Assembly: GCF_001625085.1 (NCBI RefSeq)
Contig: NZ_BDAW01000019.1
Span: 1-64,000 of the forward strand
Reading direction: 5' to 3'
From: Nocardia acidivorans NBRC 108247
GTDB lineage: Bacteria > Actinomycetota > Actinomycetes > Mycobacteriales > Mycobacteriaceae
Length of the DNA stretch: 64,000 bases
Shown here: in pieces, positions 32,437 through 40,258 of the stretch
How positions within the stretch are numbered: the first letter of the stretch is position 1
Layout: the number at the start of each line of letters is the position of its first letter
The notes under the pieces: generated by a model
What the model saw: the letters and a program-made list of their open reading frames with translations, nothing else
Told to the model about the DNA's origin: nothing
Database searches by the model: none
Made by a program: the position numbers and the translations under genes

Positions 32437-32837
32437 GCCTGTCACTGGCGCAGCGCGTCGACATCCTCTTTCGCGCCCTGCACGGTCCCGACGAAGGTGA
32501 GCCCACACCCGAGCTGATCGCGGCCGCGCTGCGTGATCGGGGGATAGCGACGACCGCGGCCGATCTGTCCGCGCTGCGCCGCGGCGATATCGACACCGCG
32601 TCCGAGCCACTGCTCACCGCGCTCGCCGAACACTTCAACCAGGCACCGTGGTTCCTGACCGATTCCGGCCGGGAGCAGCGCGTGATCGACACCTACGTAC
32701 AGCTGGACCTGTTGCGCGCCCTGCGCGAGTCCGGGGTGCGGCGGGTACGCCTGCGCGGGCGGCCCGCGACCTCGGACCGACAGGCGCTCACCGAGGCGCT
32801 GCGTGCCCGCCGACAGCCGGGCGGCGAGTCACCTTGA
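32433..32837 (+). CDS. EspR-like DNA-binding regulator
   Basis: Protein of 134 aa, nearly the size of M. tuberculosis EspR (132 aa). QRVDILFRALHGPDEGEPTP then ELIAAALRDRGIATTAADLS and LRRGDIDTASEPLLTALAEH match the EspR HTH order, and YVQLDLLRALRESGVRRVRL matches its C-terminal dimer helix (LDKELQWLCTMRDDGVRRIA in EspR, from memory). It probably binds AT-richer sites cooperatively; the TACGAAAAT boxes are candidates. Its last 50 bp overlap the 3' end of the convergent P450 gene. Confidence 0.7.
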   Translation: MSLSLAQRVDILFRALHGPDEGEPTPELIAAALRDRGIATTAADLSALRRGDIDTASEPLLTALAEHFNQAPWFLTDSGREQRVIDTYVQLDLLRALRESGVRRVRLRGRPATSDRQALTEALRARRQPGGESP

Positions 32838-34221
32838 GCCGCAACTGATCCGGCTTCAGCGTGATCGTCTCCTTGACCTTCAGCCGATAGTTCGGATCGG
32901 GTTCCAGATCGTAGTTGCGCAGAATCGTGGCCAGGACGAGCACGATCTCGTGGTACGCGAACTGACGGCCGATGCAGGCGCGCATGCCCACGCCGAAGGG
33001 CCGGTACAGCTCCGGGTGCCTGGCCCGAACACGTTCGGGCAGAAAGCGATCGGGATCGAAGGCTTCGGGATCATCGCCCCACAGCCGATGCCGGTGCAGT
33101 TGCAGCAGCACGATGAAGACCCACTCGCCCTTCTCGAAGGGGTACTCACCGCCGAGCATGGTGTCCGCGTTGGCTTTTCGGAAATAGCCGGGCGCGGTAG
33201 GCCACAGGCGCAGTGATTCGTCGACAATGCGGCGCACATAGCGCAGCTTGGCGACCTCCTCGAAGTGCAGCTCCTCGCCCGTCCAGATCTGGTCGATCTC
33301 CGCGCGGGCGCGGTCGGCGATCTCGGGGTTGACCGAGAGGTAGTGCAGCGCGAAAGCCATTACCCCGGCGGATGTTTCGTGTCCGGCGGCCAGGAAGGTC
33401 AGGATCTGATGGCGGATGTTCTGCGCGTCCAGGGACTCGCCGGTCTCCGGATCGGCCACGGTGAGCATGCGCTCGAGCAGGTCCTCGTGTCCGCCCGGAC
33501 CCTGGCCCTGCCGTCGGGCGATGATCGCGTCGACCTCGCGGTTGACGAACGCGATATCTCTCAGGTGCTGGGCGCGCTGTGCGCGAAATACGGTGCGCTC
33601 CACCACCGGATGCGAATACGCGGCGCGATTGATATAGGTGAGCGCGCGCAGCATTGCGGCCACGATCGGATGCTCATCGGTGCGGTCGAACGAATCGAAG
33701 GAATAGCCGAAACCGGTGCGGCCGATCACCTCCAGGGCGACCTTATTGGTGTCACCGGGGATATCGATCCACTCCCCGGCGCGGCCGTCCCAATGCTCGA
33801 TCAGCTCCGCCGCGCACTCGCGCATGGTGGCGTGATAGCCGCGCATGGCGGGCGCGGTGAACGACGGGGCCAGAATCGCGTGCGCCCTGGCCCAATTCGG
33901 CTCGCTGTTGTGTGCGGTGAACAGGCCGTCGCGCGCCACCGTGCGCAGATCGCGAATCGGAATGCCCAGGAACTTCGCCCATTTGGCGTCGTCGTTGATC
34001 TCGCGCAGCAGCTCCGGTGAGCTCACATACGTCACCCGCGCGCCGAAGATATCGCGCTCGTAGATATCCCCGTATTTCTGCGCACCGCGCATACCCCACT
34101 GGCTGGAGTCGGTGACATGCAGATCCCAGACATCGCCGAGTACCGGCAGGCGGTACGGCGGATGCGGCAGCACCCGATCCTTGGCGCTGATCCGGCCCGA
34201 ATTCGGCGTGGTGATGGTCAT
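32788..34221 (-). CDS. Cytochrome P450 with CYP102-like heme domain
   Basis: P450 of 477 aa resembling the heme domain of fatty-acid hydroxylases. I-helix LTFLAAGHETSAGVMAFALH; ExxR in IVDESLRLWPTAPGYFRKA; heme loop PFGVGMRACIGRQFAYHE with the thiolate Cys; N-terminal PHPPYRLPVLGDVWDL is Pro-rich. No reductase domain is fused. Its ATG overlaps the stop of the membrane protein gene, so it is the third gene of ImmA / membrane protein / P450. It could oxidise a lipid or a signal molecule; the substrate is unknown. Confidence 0.9.
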   Translation of the reverse strand: MTITTPNSGRISAKDRVLPHPPYRLPVLGDVWDLHVTDSSQWGMRGAQKYGDIYERDIFGARVTYVSSPELLREINDDAKWAKFLGIPIRDLRTVARDGLFTAHNSEPNWARAHAILAPSFTAPAMRGYHATMRECAAELIEHWDGRAGEWIDIPGDTNKVALEVIGRTGFGYSFDSFDRTDEHPIVAAMLRALTYINRAAYSHPVVERTVFRAQRAQHLRDIAFVNREVDAIIARRQGQGPGGHEDLLERMLTVADPETGESLDAQNIRHQILTFLAAGHETSAGVMAFALHYLSVNPEIADRARAEIDQIWTGEELHFEEVAKLRYVRRIVDESLRLWPTAPGYFRKANADTMLGGEYPFEKGEWVFIVLLQLHRHRLWGDDPEAFDPDRFLPERVRARHPELYRPFGVGMRACIGRQFAYHEIVLVLATILRNYDLEPDPNYRLKVKETITLKPDQLRLKVTRRPAVGGHAAPR

Positions 34222-35354
34222 CGTGCGTTGTCTCCGTCCGATAGGGAGCTGGCGTAGTGGGGAGCTGGGGCGGCCCAGTGATCGGCTATCCGGCGCAGCG
34301 CACGCGTCTCGTCGACGATATCGCGGCCGGGGGCGGAAACCTGCAACCGCCGATAAGGGCCGGGATCCGCGCCGGATCGCTTGCGGTGCAGGGCATTCGC
34401 GATCTGCTCGGCTTCGGCCGCCGGACCCTCGGCGGAAACGGGCTCGGCGAAACGGCCCAGCACCAGCAGGCAATCGCGAATCTCGACGGTCATGCGATGC
34501 ACCCGGCGGCGCGGGGGCATGGTCGTCTCCACGCGCGGACGCGGGATCTCGGGGCAGGCGTCGACCAGATCCGCCCACAGCGGGTGCAGCTGCCGCACCG
34601 CGCGCGAGGCCGGATCGATGCGCAACCTGCGCGCGAGTTCGGCCACCACCCCGCCCGCGGCCACCGCCGCACCGCCCGCCAGTAGGTAGACGTAGTTGTT
34701 CTCATTTGCCCGGAAACGGAATTCGACGAAGGCGGGCCCGGTGCCGCTCGCGGCGCAGACCGAGCTGACGAAGATCGAGACCGCCTCCTCCAGCGCCCAG
34801 AGCCCGATCACCGTAATGGTCAGATAGGTGAGGCGGTGCAGCGGGCGCAGACCACCGGCGCGCAATTCGCGAATGCTGGTGGCGGCCATCAGGGTTCCGG
34901 TGAATCCGCACCACAGGGAGAAGAACGCGAAATAGAGCGGGGTTTGCCAGCCCCGCGTGCGATCGATGTATTGGCCGAGGGATCTGGCATGCGCACCGGC
35001 CAGCAGCATGAGCGTCGCCGAGGCGTATCCCGCGGCCCAGACGTATCGGGTACTGCGCACCGAATGCCCGGACCAGCGCTCGGACCAGGACACCGCCAGC
35101 AGGCACAGCGGTACGAAGGTCAGCACCATGACCACGGTCGACAACTGTCTGGTCAATCCGATATCCAGGACGTCCGAGAGCGCGTCCTGTACCGCCCGCT
35201 CACGCAGCAGTCCGGACGCGGTGCCCAGCAGCAGCCCGCAGGTGACCAGCCGCTCACTCGGCCTGTCGAACAACCATCGCAACCGGAACAGCACGGCAAT
35301 CGTGCTGAACCCGAGAATCGTCCACGCGATGAGCGCCGGAGCGGAGGAGGTCAC
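34218..35354 (-). CDS. MAB_1171c-like integral membrane protein
   Basis: Protein of 378 aa. The first ~230 residues make about seven hydrophobic helices (ALIAWTILGFSTIAVLFRLR, STVVMVLTFVPLCLLAVSW, LTYLTITVIGLWALEEAVSI); the last ~150 are soluble with charged helices (ARRLRIDPASRAVRQLHPLW, MTVEIRDCLLVLGRFAEPVS). From memory this is the family labelled MAB_1171c putative transporter, usually next to ImmA/IrrE and HTH genes. It may be a receptor or sensor rather than a transporter. It starts and stops with 4-bp overlaps to its neighbours. Confidence 0.7.
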   Translation of the reverse strand: MTSSAPALIAWTILGFSTIAVLFRLRWLFDRPSERLVTCGLLLGTASGLLRERAVQDALSDVLDIGLTRQLSTVVMVLTFVPLCLLAVSWSERWSGHSVRSTRYVWAAGYASATLMLLAGAHARSLGQYIDRTRGWQTPLYFAFFSLWCGFTGTLMAATSIRELRAGGLRPLHRLTYLTITVIGLWALEEAVSIFVSSVCAASGTGPAFVEFRFRANENNYVYLLAGGAAVAAGGVVAELARRLRIDPASRAVRQLHPLWADLVDACPEIPRPRVETTMPPRRRVHRMTVEIRDCLLVLGRFAEPVSAEGPAAEAEQIANALHRKRSGADPGPYRRLQVSAPGRDIVDETRALRRIADHWAAPAPHYASSLSDGDNAR

Positions 35355-35851
35355 TGATCACCCCAGAACGACCGCATCGGCCGACTGGCCCGCCACCGCG
35401 ACGTACTCGACAGCAGCAGATCCGCGAACAGCTCCGCCTCATCCTCCTGATGGTCGGCGAACTCCGACCGCCGCAGCACTCGCCGAATCGTCGCGAGATC
35501 CACATCCGGCAGCAACTCCGCCAACCCCGTCAATCCGTCGGCCCCCGCATCATGATCGAGCACCATATGCCCCGCCTCATGCGCGATGATCTGATCCACA
35601 TGGAAATCCGTGGTCCCCGCCGCGTAGGCGATCACATCGGCCGCCACGGTATCGAGCCACAACCCGCACGGCGTCCCCCGCACCGGCCCCCACACCCCCG
35701 GCAGCGCATCGGCCTCCACCGCCATCAACTCGATAGGCCGCCCCCGCCACTCGCCCAGTGCATCCACGAACCTCCCCCGATCCCACGGCGAAGGCACCAA
35801 ATGCGCAATAGCGGCCCGCCCCGCGAACACCCGCCCGGTCGACTCATCCAT
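35351..35851 (-). CDS. ImmA/IrrE-type zinc metallopeptidase
   Basis: Protein of 166 aa with the zinc signature DQIIAHEAGHMVLDHDAG (HEAGH) and the third-ligand segment HQEDEAELFADLLL. The family cleaves HTH repressors in phage/ICE induction and stress responses. It is the first gene of ImmA / membrane protein / P450, all joined by 4-bp overlaps. The nearby XRE-like and EspR-like genes are candidate substrates. Its start overlaps the end of a decayed PIN gene by 8 bp, which may set its expression. Confidence 0.85.
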   Translation of the reverse strand: MDESTGRVFAGRAAIAHLVPSPWDRGRFVDALGEWRGRPIELMAVEADALPGVWGPVRGTPCGLWLDTVAADVIAYAAGTTDFHVDQIIAHEAGHMVLDHDAGADGLTGLAELLPDVDLATIRRVLRRSEFADHQEDEAELFADLLLSSTSRWRASRPMRSFWGDQ

Positions 35852-36261
35852 CCCGACTCACACCCCCGAAATCACACCATCGCGCCGAGCATACCGAGGA
35901 CGGATTCAGTGCACCCAGCAGCTCGAGCCCCTCCTCGATTGTCCGCGAAGGGTTGCGATAGCGGCCTGTCATCGCCTCGATGGCCTGCGACGCCGCATCG
36001 GACCAGACGGACACCGTATCGGCCGCGAACCCGGCCGGTTTGAGAATCTGAATCTGTTCCGGCACTTCGGATCTGGGAAAGTGACGCGCATTGTCGGTCA
36101 CGATCGCACCGGCATTTCCAACGACAGCCGCAGCCAAACATGTTCGCCGTAGGGGTCCGGAAGGCCGAACGTTCCCTCGTAGGGTTGCCAGTGATGAGTT
36201 TGCGTGCCTCACAACACTCCAACTCCTCGAGGATCGGATCCGACCACAGCGGCCGGTATGG
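35844..36261 (-). pseudogene. Decayed PIN-domain toxin gene
   Basis: Three frames together give a PIN domain: PYRPLWSDPILEELECCEAR (frame after an in-frame TAG at 36262), then DPYGEHV, then LAAAVVGNAGAIVTDNARHF and ILKPAGFAADTVSVWSDAAS. Two single-base deletions (near 36153 and 36136) explain the frame changes. The N-terminal acidic strand is gone. PIN domains are usually toxin RNases of toxin-antitoxin pairs. Confidence 0.7.
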
Positions 36262-36266
36262 CTAGC

Positions 36267-36380
36267 TCAACCTTTGGCCTTTCGTCGTTCGGCGACTATG
36301 CGGCGGGCTTCGAGCAGTTGTCACCGAATCTGTTCCGGTTCCTCATCACCCGTGATGTCGACCGTTGTCGCCGACACGTC
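36267..36380 (-). pseudogene. Probable decayed antitoxin gene before the PIN remnant
   Basis: The minus frame ending with TGA at 36267-36269 reads VDITGDEEPEQIR, a TGA at 36321-36323, then QLLEARRIVAERRKAKG. A charged helical tail right before a PIN gene is typical of an antitoxin. It is interrupted by the internal stop. The rest of the 36381-36644 gap shows no gene. Confidence 0.4.
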
Positions 36381-36644
36381 ACGCCACGGGAACAACCACC
36401 GAGGGGTACAGCTGGTCAGCGAGCGCCCGATGGGGTCGCCCGAGCCACGACGGGACCTCGACCGGTCGGTTTACTCAATCGCGGAGAACCACAAGGATAG
36501 ACAAGCGGTAGTTCACTATCGATGTGCTGCAAGCCTTTCCATGAGGACTATCTCGAACTCTGGTGGCCAACAACGTATCTGAGCACGACCAGATGTTGCA
36601 TAATAGATTCGATGGTTCGGGGGACCTGAGAGTGCGGTGGCATT

Positions 36645-37766
36645 ATGACCGAGGCAAATATAGGTCCACTACGCCAAATTTCTGTCCGTAGCCTGCCTGG
36701 ACTCCGGACAGATCTCCTCGTTCAAGCCGATTGCGGCCGGCAGGACGCGACGGCATCGTTGGCGCACACCACCGGCGTCGGAGTCGTGTACTCGGCAAAC
36801 AGCCGACGACGCTCACGCCGGAAGCGCTACACGGAATGTGCGGCGGCCATCCACTTCACACAAAAGCGTGCGCCGCTCGCCGACGTCCTGGTTGATGCGA
36901 ATCTCTACACCGGCAGTACGCGGAAGCCCGCCGACCAGCAACCTACGCAGGACTGGATCACCTTCCAACGGCACCACCGATTGCCCTGGGCAATGACCGA
37001 TTCCGGCTACTGCGCCGCGTCGGACACGACAGGACCCATAGCCATCCTGTCCGCTGCCGGGCGAATGGGAGATCACGTAATCGCCGCCTTGCCGGTCGCA
37101 TCTTCGTGGTTGACCGAGGATGCTTCGACATTGCGGGACGCTATCGACAAGTACGGCGTACCCGTCGCTCTGATGATCGAGGACGAAGCCGATCCCTTCG
37201 ACCGGCGCGGAGCTGTATCCGGCCTCGTCGAAATCCTCCGGGCAGATACTCCGGTACTTCTGTTGCGCAGCGACACAGCAGCTTTGGGCGCGCTGGCCTA
37301 CGGGGCCGCTGCCGCGGCGATTGGCGTGACGTCAACATATCGTCACTTCTATCCGAAGGCCGACAATAGCTTCGGACGGGAACCCCAGTTGTCATTCCTG
37401 ATTCCGGCATTGCTCGGTTACTACCTCAATAGACGCTTCGAGAACGCCTTCCGCGTCGACCCAACCCTGGATGCCTGGCGGTGCGACTGTCACTACTGCA
37501 ACGGCAACAACCTCACTTGGATTGCCAACCACGTCGATCCGAGCGGAGCAGCTTTCCAGCACTCCGTGGCAGCCCTGTCCGCCATCGGGCAAGAACTTGC
37601 AGGCGTGATCAGGGCAGGCGTATCGGGACCGTCGGCCTGGACACGAAGATGCCTCGAGGCATGCGGACACAGCAACACCATCCGCACGGAATGCGACGAA
37701 ACCTGGAGGGCGAAGAAGTCCCTGGCCGAGTGGGTCAGGAGCGAGCCTTCAAACGTCACCGGGTGA
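36645..37766 (+). CDS. TGT-like (tRNA-guanine transglycosylase superfamily) protein
   Basis: Protein of 373 aa with no close family that I recognise, but with a TGT-like zinc site near the C-terminus: Cys280, Cys282, Cys285 (CDCHYC) and His306, i.e. CxCxxC-x20-H (TGT has CxCxxC and a His about 26 on). TIM-barrel-like strands precede it (APLADVLVDANLY, VPVALMIEDEADPF, TPVLLLRSDTAALGALAYGA, AIGVTSTYRHFYP). Such proteins exchange a base in tRNA or, in some phage and defence systems, in DNA. Codon use is less GC-rich than in neighbours, a sign of transfer. It overlaps by 11 bp the tail of a convergent unknown gene. Confidence 0.55.
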   Translation: MTEANIGPLRQISVRSLPGLRTDLLVQADCGRQDATASLAHTTGVGVVYSANSRRRSRRKRYTECAAAIHFTQKRAPLADVLVDANLYTGSTRKPADQQPTQDWITFQRHHRLPWAMTDSGYCAASDTTGPIAILSAAGRMGDHVIAALPVASSWLTEDASTLRDAIDKYGVPVALMIEDEADPFDRRGAVSGLVEILRADTPVLLLRSDTAALGALAYGAAAAAIGVTSTYRHFYPKADNSFGREPQLSFLIPALLGYYLNRRFENAFRVDPTLDAWRCDCHYCNGNNLTWIANHVDPSGAAFQHSVAALSAIGQELAGVIRAGVSGPSAWTRRCLEACGHSNTIRTECDETWRAKKSLAEWVRSEPSNVTG

Positions 37767-38304
37767 GCATTCCCATTCGCAGCGCATGCGCGTACAGACG
37801 TTCCTCCCAGTATCGAGTGGCGACCATCCGCTGCTGCGGTTCCCGCCGGATCCGTTGGCCGCGAACGAGAATCTCCCCAGCGGTCTCACCGGCCATGACG
37901 ACGTGGACGCCCGCTACGTCCGCCTCTGTCAACCGCAGTGGCGACGGTCTGTGCGTCACTACGACAAATGTGTCGCCGAACCCGCGCAGCTCCGTGGCGG
38001 CACGCATTGCGTGGCGCCACCCTGCTGTTGAGGCAAAGCCCACGATATGTAGCGGCTGCGGCGGGGGTGCCTGCTCCATATCGGCAGGCCACGCCTCCCA
38101 CAGCGCCAATGTCGGACGATCCGGCATCGGTGCAGGACTGTGGAGCAAACGCTCGGTGATACCGCCCGACCATTGAATAATCGGGTGGCCGTTGAACCCC
38201 GACAGTTCGGTGGCAGGTAGAACGACGCACCCGGGCAGGACAATGTGTATTGCCTGTTCAACTGCCATGGGCGCTGACCGAGTCGTTGCGACATCGAGGT
38301 TCAT
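37756..38304 (-). CDS. Unknown protein convergent with the TGT-like gene
   Basis: Protein of about 182 aa. MNLDVATTRSAPMAVEQAIH, then IIQWSGGITERLLHSPAPMP, LHIVGFASTAGWRHAMRAAT, FGDTFVVVTHRPSPLRLTEA and ATRYWEERLYAHALRMGM. It has an alternating strand/helix look and no signal peptide or zinc site. The ATG at 38304 has AAGG upstream; a GTG at 38346 is possible. Its last 11 bp overlap the end of the TGT-like gene, so both may belong to one transferred module, but I cannot give a function. Confidence 0.55.
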   Translation of the reverse strand: MNLDVATTRSAPMAVEQAIHIVLPGCVVLPATELSGFNGHPIIQWSGGITERLLHSPAPMPDRPTLALWEAWPADMEQAPPPQPLHIVGFASTAGWRHAMRAATELRGFGDTFVVVTHRPSPLRLTEADVAGVHVVMAGETAGEILVRGQRIRREPQQRMVATRYWEERLYAHALRMGMLTR

Positions 38305-38432
38305 CAGCACCCAGCCTTCGACTCGGGACCCATCCGGGCCTCCCACTCATAGACCCACTTCGCATCCTGCCCCGGATATCGGGAACACGCCCAACACGTT
38401 TCGGGAATCAGTGTTGCGACCGCGGCCGACAC

Positions 38433-38463
38433 CCGAAAACCCAGGTATGGCCCGGGTTTTCGG
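38433..38463 (-). terminator. Terminator after the thiolase-like gene
   Basis: CCGAAAACCC (38433-38442) pairs with GGGTTTTCGG (38454-38463), 11-nt loop, 24 bp after the leftward thiolase-like stop. Confidence 0.7.
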
Positions 38464-38487
38464 AGGCGGAGCTGGCGGTCCGTTTGG

Positions 38488-39687
38488 TCAGCGGGTGACG
38501 ATGGTGGCCGAGCCGTGGCCGAAGAGGCCCTGGTTGACGGCGATTCCGACGCGGGCGTTCTCCACTTGGCGGCCGTCGGCCCGGCCGCGAAGCTGCCAGG
38601 TGAGTTCGCAGATCTGGGCGATGGCCTGGGCGGGGATGGCCTCGCCGAAGCAGGCCAGGCCGCCGCTGGGGTTGACCGGGAGGCGGCCGCCCAAAGTTGT
38701 CGCGCCGCTGCGCAACAGCTGCTCCGCGCCGCCTACCTCGCAGAGGCCGATGTCCTCGTACCAGTCCAATTCCAGTGCGGTGGACAGGTCGTAGACCTCC
38801 GCGAGGGACAGGTCCTCGGGGCCGATGCCGGCTTCCTCGTACGCGGCCTGCGCGATGGCCGAGCGGAATGTGCTCGGCTGGGGCTCGACGGCCACGGCGG
38901 AATCGGTCGAGAAGTCCGGCAGGTCGACCACGGTCTTGGGGAAGGTCGGGGTCACCGTCGACAGGGCGCTGATGCGGACCGGGTCGGCGATGCCGTGCTT
39001 GCGGGCGTACTCCATCGAGGTCAGCACGACCGCGGCGCCACCGTCACTGGTGGCGCAGATGTCGAGCAGGCGCAGCGGATCCGAGACGATGGCCGAGGCG
39101 GCGATCTCCTCGGCCGAAACCTCTTTGCGGTAGCGGGCATTCGGGTTGTTCAAGCCGTGCCGGGCATTCTTCACCTTGACCGCGGCGAAGTCGTCGAGGG
39201 TTGCGCCGTGCAGGGCCATCCGGCGGCGGGCGTACAGCGCGAAATAGATGGGGTTGGTCGCGCCGAGCAGATGGAAGCGCAACCAGTCCGGATCATCGCG
39301 GCGCTCACCGCCGACGGGCTGGAAGAAACCCTTCGGGGTGGTGTCCGCGCCGATTACCAGCGCCACATCGGTCAAACCCGCCAGGATCTGCGCCCGAGCG
39401 TTCGCGATGGCCTGTGCACCGGAAGCGCACGCCGCGTAGCTGCTCGAAATGCGCGCACCCGACCAACCCAGCGCCTGCGCGAAGGTCGCACCGGCTACGA
39501 AGCCCGGGTAGCCATTACGGATGGTGTCCGCGCCCGCGATATAGCCGACATCGCGGTGGTCGATCCCGGCATCGGCCAGCGCCGCACGCGCCGCGACCAG
39601 TCCGTATTCGACGAAGTTGCGCCCCCACTTACCCCACGGATGCATACCCGCGCCGAGGACGGCGATATCGCGATTCGATTCAGTCAT
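38488..39687 (-). CDS. Thiolase-fold lipid-transfer protein (Ltp-type, steroid side chain)
   Basis: Protein of 399 aa with the thiolase fold: IAVLGAGMHPWGKWGRNFVE at the N-terminus, the active-site Cys in SSSYAACASGAQAIANARAQ, and late segments LPVNPSGGLACFGEAIPAQA and GIAVNQGLFGHGSATIVTR. The GHP histidine motif of true thiolases is replaced (GGLACFGEAIPA), which is typical of Ltp proteins that act as retro-aldolases or need a DUF35 partner. One such DUF35 gene is directly upstream with an 8-bp overlap. A KstR-like box before it points to sterol degradation (Ltp4/Rv3522-like). Confidence 0.82.
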   Translation of the reverse strand: MTESNRDIAVLGAGMHPWGKWGRNFVEYGLVAARAALADAGIDHRDVGYIAGADTIRNGYPGFVAGATFAQALGWSGARISSSYAACASGAQAIANARAQILAGLTDVALVIGADTTPKGFFQPVGGERRDDPDWLRFHLLGATNPIYFALYARRRMALHGATLDDFAAVKVKNARHGLNNPNARYRKEVSAEEIAASAIVSDPLRLLDICATSDGGAAVVLTSMEYARKHGIADPVRISALSTVTPTFPKTVVDLPDFSTDSAVAVEPQPSTFRSAIAQAAYEEAGIGPEDLSLAEVYDLSTALELDWYEDIGLCEVGGAEQLLRSGATTLGGRLPVNPSGGLACFGEAIPAQAIAQICELTWQLRGRADGRQVENARVGIAVNQGLFGHGSATIVTR

Positions 39688-40126
39688 TGACCGGCCTCCA
39701 CATCCACACCGTGTGCTCAGCTTCGTCGTCCTCGTACAGCACACCGACGGTCAGCTCGACCGGCATTCCGACGGCCAGATCGTCGACGGTGAGACCGCGC
39801 ACGACCTGCCCGAGAATCACCATCTTCTCGACCTCTAGTTCCACGGCCGCAACGACATACGGCACGAACGGATCGGCCGAGACATAGGGCGCGGGCGGCT
39901 TGTACCTGGCATCGGCGTAGGACCAGATCCGGCCACGCGTGGAAAACAGGTAGTCGACGAGCTCAGACCCGTCCTTCGGACCCTCACAGTACGGATTCCG
40001 ACAGGCGAGCGTGTTCTTCGGAAAATACGGTGTGCCACAGCTGGTGCACCGGGTTCCCTTCAGACGCGCCTCGCCGTCCTCCGCAGTGAACCAGTCGGCC
40101 ACGGCCGGGCGTTGTTCTTTCTGCAC
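39680..40126 (-). CDS. DUF35 OB-fold zinc-ribbon protein, partner of the thiolase
   Basis: Protein of 148 aa: a zinc ribbon (CTSCGTPYFPKNTLACRNPY then C, four cysteines) followed by an OB fold (GRIWSYADARYKPPAPYVSA, VVAAVELEVEKMVILGQVVR). Such proteins bind acyl-CoA and complete the active site of thiolase-fold partners (Rv3521-Rv3522 in M. tuberculosis, from memory). The GTG at 40126 is taken; the longer frame to 40528 runs antisense to another gene. It is the first gene of the operon, 15 bp downstream of a KstR-like box. Confidence 0.85.
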   Translation of the reverse strand: MQKEQRPAVADWFTAEDGEARLKGTRCTSCGTPYFPKNTLACRNPYCEGPKDGSELVDYLFSTRGRIWSYADARYKPPAPYVSADPFVPYVVAAVELEVEKMVILGQVVRGLTVDDLAVGMPVELTVGVLYEDDEAEHTVWMWRPVND

Positions 40127-40140
40127 AGCCCCGACGGTAT

Positions 40141-40154
40141 AGGAACACGTTCTA
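40141..40154 (-). promoter_or_regulatory. KstR-like operator before the DUF35 / thiolase operon
   Basis: AGGAACACGTTCTA on the plus strand (TAGAACGTGTTCCT on the minus) matches 13 of 14 positions of TnnAACnnGTTnnA. It overlaps where the promoter of the leftward operon must be (TATACC follows at 9 bases on the minus strand). Confidence 0.65.
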
Positions 40155-40258
40155 CTTTGGGGCGGAATTCCGTTCCGGTGCTCCACCGCCGCGAGTACCG
40201 TGAGAACGAATTGGGGATGCGACGACGCCCCCGAGTCGATCTGGAGTACCACAGCACG

